IMG/VR virus record: IMGVR_UViG_3300023199_000051
Location: 114,165-178,164 of that record
DNA from: a virus
Strand: one strand, 5' to 3'
DNA length: 64,000 nt
The translations under genes and the position numbers were made by a program. Shown in pieces: positions 57,810 to 64,000 of this stretch. The notes beneath the pieces were generated by a model. It was given only the letters and a program-made list of their open reading frames with translations. It was not told where the DNA came from and did no database searches. Every line of letters begins with the position of its first letter. Position 1 is the stretch's first letter.

Positions 57810-60270
57810 CAAAGACCAACGGGTAGCAGGATTCGATTCGTTTCTGTTCGGTGAGCAAGGCCGGGAAGCTGTGCCAGCCCAGGATCCCGCCATGTCCGAT
57901 CAGGATCTGCGGGGCAATGCAGCTGTACAGGAGGAGATGCTCTCCACGACCAGTGGCGGTGACGATGATTCCTTCGACCCCTTCAACGAAGATCCGGAAG
58001 AGGTGGGAAGCTACACCCGCCGCGGAGAGCGCGAGGCCGAGGGCTACGAAGCTGGCGATTCTGGCGCCGAGGGCGAGGCCACAGCCACGCTGTACAATGA
58101 CGGTGCCGGGGTCAGCGGATCGGGGGTGGCGGCTGCAGACTCCGACAACGGTGAGGGGATGACGGCGGCGGGTTCCCTGTCTCTGGGCGGAGGCCTCACC
58201 GCTCGGGCCACGCATGAAACCCTCGACGACGGCCGGGTTTGCGTCGCGGTGCTGGTGACGGCAGAAGCCTCGATCGGAGGTGAGACGAGCTTCGCGCAGG
58301 ACGACCAGGGAGGCACCAAGACCGCGTTCGGAGGCGGCATCGGAGCGTCAGGTTCGGCGTCGGCAGAGTGGGAATCCGTCGACATCCTCAGCGCTGAGGA
58401 AGCACGGGGTGTCCTCGGCGCATGGGCCGGCGGTGACGCTGCACGAGCTGTAGCAGCGCTGCCAAGCCTGGCCAGCATCGTCAACACTGCCGCCCAGGGG
58501 GATGGCTCTGGTGTCTGTAGTGAAGGGATGCAGCCCGGCGAGCAGCGCCGGGCGAAGACAGCCATCGAAGGCGAGCTGTGCCTCTCCGGGGCCTGGTCCA
58601 AGTTTGCCGTGGAGGGCGCTGCTGGAAGTAGCGGAGAGCAGGAAGGCATCATCGAGGCCCGCGCAGACGGCACGCTCCGGGTGACGCGTTCATTCGCAGG
58701 CACGACGACGCTGTCTGCTGCCGGAAACATCGATCTCGGTGACCTGCAGCTGTCAGCTGGCCGCGCCCAGGAGGTGCAGGCCGGCTACACAGCTGTGTTC
58801 CTCTTCGACGCCAGTGAGAGTAGCAAGGCAGACGCTGTGCTCTCGCTGCAGACGCGTGAGCAGCTGGAGCGCACCGCTACAGACTCACCGGCTGTCATCC
58901 GACACGAGATTCACGACGCTGTGAAGACGTCAAACCAGCAGGGAATCGGCGGCATGGGGCTCGACGCTGAGTGGTCCGGCAGCTCCGAGCGCGACGACTC
59001 CATCGCCCTGGGCATCGACGGTATGGAAGGCACCACGGTCTCTGGAGCGAGCACTGACGGCTTCACCATCAGCCGTGAGGGCGACACGGTCCTCGGGATG
59101 GAAGACGAGACATCCATGTCGATGGAAGTTGGAGACGGGGGCCGGTTCAGTGCTGCGCGGACCGAGACGTCGCTCGGCGCTGGACTCCCGAGTCTGGACG
59201 CCGTCAAGAAGTTGTCGTGGCCGACAGCCTTCAAGAGCGCCTTCGTGTACGCCCGCAAGCGCCTGTTCGCGGTGAAGCTCACTGACAGCGACCTGTCCGA
59301 AGTGTTGACCGACCGCGTCATGGATGTCGCCTCCTGGGATGCCTGTGCCCGATACCCGCGAGTCCGGCTCAAGTGGAAGCTCACAGGTGATGCCATGCGA
59401 GCGGCCGTTCCCCCCGAGGCCTGGGTGGCGGCAGACGCAACCGCAGCGCTGCTCACCTGCCGTATGCAGCACCTTGCGGACTTCGTCGCTGGGGAGGACC
59501 GAGCTGCACACGTCATCGACAACTTGCTGACGCGCTTCGGAGAGGGCCAGGTCGACGATGCCGGCCAGGATGCCGAGCGTCCAGCCCTCGGCACCGCCGA
59601 CTACTGGCCGAGTGGCACCGAAGACCTCGAAGAGTCGGTGACAGCGCTTCGTGAGCGCTTGGCGACTGCGCCTGACGAGTTCGCCACCTTTCAAGCCGCC
59701 GACGACCAGGAGGCAGGCCGGGACCTCATGCGTGCGCTACGCACGGACGTCGGGCTCGTGGTGCGGCGTGTTGGAAGGGCCGACACCGAAGACGCCAGGT
59801 GGAAGACCATGCTCATCCAGGAGTTGGAGCAGGGGTGGTCCGATGCGAGCTGGCAGTTCGCCTCCCTCGAAGCTCATGGCACGTGCAGTACGGAGGAGGG
59901 CGACAGCGGCGTGGGAGGTGCAACCGAAGCGCTGAACCAAGGGCGCCAGGAGGAAGCGTTCAGCCTCCTCAGCTCGATGGAAGCTCTGCACAACACCGAG
60001 CAGGGTGTGCTGACCACGTACAGCGGCACCTCGGGTCAGAGGGCAGCCACCGCGTTCCTGACAGAGCTGAAGGGTGCCTACGATGCCTGGACGGTGATGC
60101 TGGAGCGTCTGCGCGGCATCAAGGGTGCCGACTACCTCCCGGCCACGGTGCCGGACTTCGACGAAGCAGCTGAGCTGTACTGCAAGGTGCAGCCCGGCAG
60201 TGAGTTCATCAACCGGACCGGCTTCTACGAGACATTCGGCCGTGTCCACAGCACATGGAGTGCCCCGTGA
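57802..60270 (+). CDS. Large Gly/Ser/Ala-rich protein of unknown function, 822 aa
   Basis: ATG 57802 overlaps the previous gene by eight bases. Residues 1-60 include DLRGNAAVQEEMLSTTSGG, which resembles the GNAAVQ motif near the start of proteins associated with extracellular contractile injection systems and DUF4157. Residues 70-470 are beta-rich with many Gly/Ser/Ala/Thr (SGSGVAAADSDNGEGMTAAG and similar), low in Lys. The rest is helical and charged. There is no signal peptide. A structural or toxin-like role is possible; evidence is only compositional. Confidence 0.62.
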   Translation: MSSKDQRVAGFDSFLFGEQGREAVPAQDPAMSDQDLRGNAAVQEEMLSTTSGGDDDSFDPFNEDPEEVGSYTRRGEREAEGYEAGDSGAEGEATATLYNDGAGVSGSGVAAADSDNGEGMTAAGSLSLGGGLTARATHETLDDGRVCVAVLVTAEASIGGETSFAQDDQGGTKTAFGGGIGASGSASAEWESVDILSAEEARGVLGAWAGGDAARAVAALPSLASIVNTAAQGDGSGVCSEGMQPGEQRRAKTAIEGELCLSGAWSKFAVEGAAGSSGEQEGIIEARADGTLRVTRSFAGTTTLSAAGNIDLGDLQLSAGRAQEVQAGYTAVFLFDASESSKADAVLSLQTREQLERTATDSPAVIRHEIHDAVKTSNQQGIGGMGLDAEWSGSSERDDSIALGIDGMEGTTVSGASTDGFTISREGDTVLGMEDETSMSMEVGDGGRFSAARTETSLGAGLPSLDAVKKLSWPTAFKSAFVYARKRLFAVKLTDSDLSEVLTDRVMDVASWDACARYPRVRLKWKLTGDAMRAAVPPEAWVAADATAALLTCRMQHLADFVAGEDRAAHVIDNLLTRFGEGQVDDAGQDAERPALGTADYWPSGTEDLEESVTALRERLATAPDEFATFQAADDQEAGRDLMRALRTDVGLVVRRVGRADTEDARWKTMLIQELEQGWSDASWQFASLEAHGTCSTEEGDSGVGGATEALNQGRQEEAFSLLSSMEALHNTEQGVLTTYSGTSGQRAATAFLTELKGAYDAWTVMLERLRGIKGADYLPATVPDFDEAAELYCKVQPGSEFINRTGFYETFGRVHSTWSAP

Positions 60271-60758
60271 TTTCCCTCCTTCTTCTCCTTGCTTGCAGCA
60301 CGCCGGCTACGTTCGATGGTGGCGAGATCACCGTGCAGCCCCCCGCAGACGCTGAGTGCTCGGTGCAGCCTTTTGCTCACCACGGCGACCCCGGCCTGCT
60401 CTCCATGACGTGGATTGCCCTGTACGACGGTGAGGTAGGCTCGCAGGTGCTGTGCGGGACCGAGACGGCCGCCTACACAGCCGGGATCGTCGACGGCGCC
60501 GATCTGACCATCCCAGCAGCTCGCTTCTCGGCGGCGCAGCAGCTGTATACCTCGGTGCCCCTGGCTGCAGGTGAGCCTGTATCGGAGGGCTCCCAAGAAA
60601 CGCAGGACTTCACCGTGGCGTCGGCATCTCACCGCCGCGTGGTGTGGATGGAGCGGCACGGCAACCAGCTCCGCTTCGCGGCCTACAACAGCGCCGCTGA
60701 TACCTTCGACGCAGCTACTTTCACCGCGTGGCGTTCTGCTGTGGAGTTCAACCGGTGA
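60267..60758 (+). CDS. Putative lipoprotein, about 163 aa
   Basis: GTG 60267 overlaps the previous stop (GTGA); ATG 60255 in the same frame adds four residues. Either way the N-terminus is ISLLLLLACSTPATF, a very short signal with a lipobox (LLAC). The mature part is beta-rich with CSVQPFAHHGD and QVLCGTETAAY. No family recognised. Anchoring in a membrane of the host is expected. It is the third export-related gene in a row. Confidence 0.6.
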   Translation: MISLLLLLACSTPATFDGGEITVQPPADAECSVQPFAHHGDPGLLSMTWIALYDGEVGSQVLCGTETAAYTAGIVDGADLTIPAARFSAAQQLYTSVPLAAGEPVSEGSQETQDFTVASASHRRVVWMERHGNQLRFAAYNSAADTFDAATFTAWRSAVEFNR

Positions 60759-61297
60759 GGATCCTGTTTCTGGGCATCGACGGTGTCCTCTGCACAGGCG
60801 ATCACCTGGCTGCTCTGTCCCAAGGGGCTGCTGTGATCCCCACCGAGGCGACGCGAAGACTTGAACCACGGCTGCAGAGAGCGTGCACGAAGATCAGCGC
60901 CCCAGCTGTGGAGCGCCTCAATAGCATCCTGGTCGCCATGGCCCGAGGCGGTAAAGAAGTGAGTGTTGCGATCAGCTCGACCTGGCGCTTGGATTATTCG
61001 CGGAAGGAGCTAGACACCATCCTCCACGCCCGCGGGATGCTGCCAAGTGTGAAAGTACGGGACTGCACCCCACATCTCCGAGGTGAGATGGCGCCAGAGG
61101 ACTACCACCGGGGGGCGGAGATCTGGCGCTGGCTCGAAACCGTGGAACCTGACTTGCCGCTCTACAACATCGTCATCCTCGACGATGGCGGTGACATGGG
61201 GCGCCTGAAGAGGCGCCTCGTACAGACCACCTTCAAGACAGGTCTGCTCAATGAGCATGTCGAGCAGGCACGCGGCATGTACGCGGGGAGGGGTTGA
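60755..61297 (+). CDS. HAD-like phosphatase domain protein (HAD_SAK type), 180 aa
   Basis: GTGA overlap sets the start. RILFLGIDGVLCTGD near the N-terminus matches the family's FLDIDGVL nucleophile motif but has Gly in place of the first Asp. VSVAISSTWRLD is motif II and NIVILDDGGDMG (about 140) motif IV with two Asp. The end VQTTFKTGLLNEHVEQA fits the HAD domain seen in Swiss-army-knife RNA repair proteins. With the nucleophile apparently changed, catalytic activity is doubtful unless the second Asp serves. Confidence 0.75.
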   Translation: MRILFLGIDGVLCTGDHLAALSQGAAVIPTEATRRLEPRLQRACTKISAPAVERLNSILVAMARGGKEVSVAISSTWRLDYSRKELDTILHARGMLPSVKVRDCTPHLRGEMAPEDYHRGAEIWRWLETVEPDLPLYNIVILDDGGDMGRLKRRLVQTTFKTGLLNEHVEQARGMYAGRG

Positions 61298-61647
61298 TGG
61301 CAAAGGGCAACGCATCGCCGAGAACGAGGATCAGAGGCTCATGGAGTGCCTTCCTGTCACCGACCGAGTGGCGGGAAGCGCTGCGCAAGATGAGGGACTA
61401 CATCGACGGTGGTGCCGAGCTGGCTATCGACACAAGCGAGGGAGACAGGCACGTCTCCTGGGGAGTTCTGTGCACATCCGACGAGACGATGCAGCCACCC
61501 AAGCACCCTAGCAAGGGGCAACAGTGCCCCTTCGACCAGGGCCAGACGGGGTGGCCGTGGGGCTGCCGCCACCGATGTGGCGCCCGGCTCGACATGGCCC
61601 CTGATGACGCCGTGGCGGCCTACGATCAGGCAGTGCGGCGGATGTAG
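61297..61647 (+). CDS. Hypothetical protein, 116 aa
   Basis: ATG 61297 overlaps the HAD gene stop by one base (TGATG). The protein begins AKGNASPRTRIRGSWSAFLS and has two cysteine-containing loops, QQCPFDQGQTGWPWGCRHRC, that may bind metal. Its C-terminus is helical. No family recognised. It closes the operon before the next composite promoter. Confidence 0.55.
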   Translation: MAKGNASPRTRIRGSWSAFLSPTEWREALRKMRDYIDGGAELAIDTSEGDRHVSWGVLCTSDETMQPPKHPSKGQQCPFDQGQTGWPWGCRHRCGARLDMAPDDAVAAYDQAVRRM

Positions 61648-61659
61648 TCTAAGGGACAC

Positions 61660-61729
61660 TGCACGAAAATCAAGGTTCAAGGTGCATTATAGGCTGTTTG
61701 TGGTCAAATGTACCACAGCAGGCTACATT
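61660..61729 (+). promoter_or_regulatory. Composite promoter: TGCAC-GAAAA box plus TGTRG-N9-CTACA site
   Basis: TGCACGAAAA (61660) with its inverted partner GTGCA (61682), then TGTAC (61709) - nine bases - CTACATT (61723-61729). The GAAAA-to-AGGCTACA spacing is again 55. An AT-rich stretch (TGCATTATAGG) lies between. The next start codon is 48 bases downstream. Confidence 0.65.
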
Positions 61730-61776
61730 GTTGGTGTCAGCGGGGAAGCACCCCATCGACCAAACGGAGACACACC

Positions 61777-62564
61777 ATGACGACAGCGACCCTCACCGAG
61801 CAGATCACCAGTCGCCTCAAGGCGGGCCAGACTCCGCTGGCAGCCGCCGAGGCCCTGGGCCTCGACTACGAGGACGCGGTCCTCCTCCCCGGCTGGCACG
61901 CCAGCGACGGCAACGCCGACGTGTACTACCCTGACGCGGAGTCGGGGGAGGCCGCGGCCAATCAGTACGTGGGGGACGGTGACTGGGCCTCCGCCACGAA
62001 GACCTGGTGGTGCATCGTCAGCACCTGGAGGACGGCCCTCCTGCTGGAGGACGGCGAGATCATCGAAGACCGCATCTACGAGGACAGCTGCGGCATCGCC
62101 GTCGAGCCTGACGAGCCCAGCTGCATCGACGACGGCGAGCACGCCTGGAGGGCCCCTCACAGCATCGTGGGCGGCCTCACGGACAACCCCGGTGTCTGGG
62201 GCCACGGCGGTGGTGTCGTGTGTGAAGAGGTCTGCGTGAGCTGTGGCTGTGGCCGTACCACGGACACCTGGGCGCAGGCGGGCGGCATCCAGGGCCTGGA
62301 GTCCGTCGAGTACACCGCCGAGAAGTACGACATCGAGGCCGAGCTGAACCGACGAGCGGAGGCGGGCGACTACGACACCGAGATCGTTGCCGTGGGCAAT
62401 GAGCGCATCTCGCTCATCAAGGGCTCGTGGGGCTGGGGGGCGTCGAGTACCGCTCGGAGGCCGACCCCGAGACGTCGTATATCGACTGGTACCGCAACAA
62501 GGAGGATGCTCGCCTCGCTGCCTCCGACGCGGCTGAGGAAGCCGTGGACGGCGCAGCCGCCTAA
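61777..62564 (+). pseudogene. Gene with an apparent frameshift at a G6 run, about 262 codons
   Basis: ATG 61777 behind CGGAGACACACC. The frame is good (TEQITSRLKAGQTPLAAAEALGLDYED..., an HTH-like start, then CVSCGCGRTTDTW) until GSWGWG at the G-run 62435-62440. Beyond it, the same frame becomes Arg/Pro/Thr-rich nonsense that runs into the next gene. The other frame reads GVEYRSEADPETSYIDWYRN...AAEEAVDGAAA and stops at TAA 62564, just before the next ribosome site. One extra G would join the two. It may be a sequencing error, a true mutation or slippage. Confidence 0.65.
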
Positions 62565-62640
62565 GTCGGGATCTGGAGAGCTGGGGGCCTCGCCCGGCGC
62601 GCACCACGGGGCACACTTTCCACACCACAGGAGACCCATC

Positions 62641-63318
62641 ATGACCACGACCGCCACCGAGATCACCATCCGCGACCTCGCCACCGCCTCGGCGAGCGGC
62701 AGCCGTAACTGGCTGCTCCTCGACCCCCGCGTTCCCTCAATCTCGGTTTTCTCGGTGGTCGGCGCCGGGCAGCCGATCAGTCAGTACCGAGGAATCACCG
62801 TCGCCCTGGGCAACATCCCGAGCAGCGTCGTGGAGGACAGCCTCCGCGAGTGGCTGGAGGCCGAGGCGCAGCAGGAGGCGATGGCGGCGATCGTCGCTGC
62901 GTACCAGGGCGCGGATCGGACTGCCCACGGCCAGGTATACGGCGCCTGGGACCCGATCGTGTATGACTGGATCTCCGACTTTCGCGAGACCCTGCTCGTC
63001 GCCCTGCAGGGCGAGATCGCCCGGCGCTGGGACGCCGGCGAGTGGGTTGATCCCGCAGCCGACGAGGTCGTCGCCGAGTGGCTGGACGCCGGACCGGAGG
63101 GCGAGACCGACTACGTCCGCGCGGAGATTGAGCGGGCAGCGTCTGACGGCGTGGTGCTCGACTCGAAAAACCTGCGTGGCGCACTCCGCTACGCCGCAGA
63201 GCAGATGCTAGTGGACCTCACCGACGAGGACGATGAACAACTCGACGAGGACCAGGTGCAGATGCGATCCGCACTCGCGGATCGCCTCGCCCGGCGCGCA
63301 CCACGGAGTCGATCATGA
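62641..63318 (+). CDS. Hypothetical protein, 225 aa
   Basis: ATG 62641 has AGGAGACCCATC ahead, which marks it as a separate gene although the frame is open from upstream. The product (TTTATEITIRDLATASASGSR...) is mixed in its first half and helical and acidic in the second (DLTDEDDEQLDEDQVQMRSAL), ending in a basic tail (RRAPRSRS). No family recognised. The next start overlaps (ATGA). Confidence 0.65.
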   Translation: MTTTATEITIRDLATASASGSRNWLLLDPRVPSISVFSVVGAGQPISQYRGITVALGNIPSSVVEDSLREWLEAEAQQEAMAAIVAAYQGADRTAHGQVYGAWDPIVYDWISDFRETLLVALQGEIARRWDAGEWVDPAADEVVAEWLDAGPEGETDYVRAEIERAASDGVVLDSKNLRGALRYAAEQMLVDLTDEDDEQLDEDQVQMRSALADRLARRAPRSRS

Positions 63319-63545
63319 GCGCCGACATCATCAACCTGGTAGCCGTCACCTCGTTGGAGGCCGACGGCCGTGCGATCGCAGAGATCGAGTCCATGCCCGG
63401 CTGTCTCCGATACGGGTCCACGCGCGACAAGGCACGCCGAGGTGCTGTCGCCCTGGCACTGTCGGTGATCGCCGACGAGGTGCGGGACGGGACGCGGGAC
63501 ATGCCGCTCACCATCCACGTCGGTCGCATGCCGGAGACGACATGA
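63315..63545 (+). CDS. HicB-like small protein, 76 aa
   Basis: ATGA overlap gives the start. AIAEIESMPGCLRYGSTRDKARRGAVALALSVIADEV follows the partial RNase-H-like fold of HicB antitoxins (PGC-x-GxT--EA---A--A). The usual N-terminal strand is degenerate, there is no HTH tail, and no HicA toxin gene is adjacent. It may be an orphan antitoxin or a re-used fold. Confidence 0.6.
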   Translation: MSADIINLVAVTSLEADGRAIAEIESMPGCLRYGSTRDKARRGAVALALSVIADEVRDGTRDMPLTIHVGRMPETT

Positions 63546-64000
63546 AGTCGATCCCCGAGCACCTGACCGCGTATCCTTGGTACGCCGCGCACCAAGCGTG
63601 GCTGCGAGAGCGCGGCCTCGCGTCGCGGCACGATCCCGGTGAGGCCATGCCGGAGAGGGCCGACCTGGCCGTCGCCGACCTGCGCTACGCCGACCTGCGC
63701 GACGCCGTCCTGCGCGACGCCAACCTGCGCGGCGCCGACCTGCACGGCGCCAACCTGCACGGCGCCAACCTGTACGACGCCGACCTGCGCTACGCCGACC
63801 TGCACGGCGCCAACCTGCACAATGCCGACCTGGGCGGCGCCCACCTGTACGGTGCCGACCTGACCGGGGCCCACCTGGCCGTCGCCGACCTGCGCTACGC
63901 CGTCCTGCGCGACGCCAACCTGCGCGGCGCCGACCTGCACGGCGCCAACCTGCACGGCGCCAACCTGTACGACGCCGACCTGCGCTACGCCGACCTGCAC
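63542..64000 (+). CDS. Pentapeptide-repeat protein, 3' end outside the window
   Basis: ATGA overlap gives ATG 63542; the frame is open to the window end (153 codons). After about 38 residues (KSIPEHLTAYPWYAAHQAWL) every fifth residue is Leu in the pattern A-D/N-L-x-x, more than 22 repeats so far. This forms a right-handed quadrilateral beta helix. Some members (Qnr, MfpA) mimic DNA and bind gyrase; others have no known role. The opposite strand is also open because of codon regularity and is not a gene. Confidence 0.85.
   Translation, partial: MKSIPEHLTAYPWYAAHQAWLRERGLASRHDPGEAMPERADLAVADLRYADLRDAVLRDANLRGADLHGANLHGANLYDADLRYADLHGANLHNADLGGAHLYGADLTGAHLAVADLRYAVLRDANLRGADLHGANLHGANLYDADLRYADLH
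63702..64000 (+). repeat. 104-bp exact duplication inside the pentapeptide gene
   Basis: Bases 63702-63805 are identical to 63897-64000 (offset 195, a multiple of 15, so register is kept). The block codes for seven pentapeptides. Recent duplication by unequal recombination is likely; the second copy may continue beyond the window. Confidence 0.9.

Noticed and set aside
62429-62445. Programmed -1 frameshift at the G6 run
   Set aside because: The A-site codon (GCG) cannot re-pair after a -1 shift, and no downstream structure is evident; error or mutation is simpler.
1-64000. tRNA, rRNA or structural phage genes
   Set aside because: I looked for tRNA arms and for capsid, portal, terminase and tail motifs and saw none, so none is reported; the phage assignment rests on the replication and mobile genes only.

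Overview
The window is one dense, almost entirely plus-strand stretch of a GC-rich, virus-like genome. Genes overlap by 1-4 bases (ATGA, GTGA, TGATG junctions) over long runs, most products are small and unrecognised, and a complete replication/recombination set is present. It includes a family A DNA polymerase, an SSB-like protein, a Sak4/RecA-like ATPase, a PD-(D/E)XK nuclease, RecD-like and UvrD-like helicases and an SbcC-like ATPase. Three inteins and a free HNH endonuclease add to the phage character. No rRNA, tRNA, ribosomal protein or central metabolic gene is visible, and no capsid, tail or terminase gene either, so a large phage (or phage-plasmid) is inferred rather than proven. A MopE-repeat lipoprotein and other secreted proteins suggest a Myxococcota/deltaproteobacteria-like host; this is a weak inference.

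Layout. 0-5.8 kb: end of an SF2 helicase carrying an HNH intein in its P-loop, small zinc-ribbon proteins (one is a free copy of the class II ribonucleotide reductase tail), a MopE-type lipoprotein and a DUF4326 protein. 5.9-10.5 kb: unknown proteins and a SLOG protein. 10.5-20.3 kb: RecD-like helicase, two DNA methyltransferases, a RecB-type nuclease, a Sak4-like ATPase and an SSB-like protein. 20.3-25.8 kb: a 1653-codon uracil-DNA-glycosylase/exonuclease/polymerase fusion with two inteins, then an HNH endonuclease. 26-34 kb: small HTH regulator, SbcC-like ATPase and a giant UvrD-like helicase. The only minus-strand gene, an HTH regulator, overlaps the end of that helicase.

35.7-49.4 kb is the most interesting part. 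Two CRISPR arrays (13 and 17 repeats) with nearly identical leaders flank a set of genes that includes cas5, cas8c (with a probable internal cas11c start) and cas7 of a type I-C effector. These are followed by an SF2 helicase with no HD nuclease. No cas1, cas2, cas4 or true cas3 is present. The repeats keep the type I-C architecture (5' GTCGC, stem, GCGTG, 3' TTGRAG) and their 10-bp stem covaries between copies. One spacer contains the complement of the repeat's own 3' tag. Between array 1 and the cas genes lie an XRE/sigma-like regulator, a GHKL ATPase-metallopeptidase fusion and a SprT-like protease.

49.4-64 kb: a long train of small early-type genes (RpoA-CTD-like, DUF6283, DUF2786, DUF262, HAD, HicB-like), a group of secreted or lipoprotein genes, a probably frameshifted gene, and a pentapeptide-repeat gene cut by the window end.

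Regulation. An operator-like motif TGTRG-N9-CTACA recurs at nine sites, all but one clearly just upstream of a gene or operon, including leader 1 and the cas operon. Three of these promoters share a further element exactly 55 bp upstream. The same half-sites occur in other arrangements before two HTH genes, so one of the encoded XRE-type proteins is a plausible master regulator.
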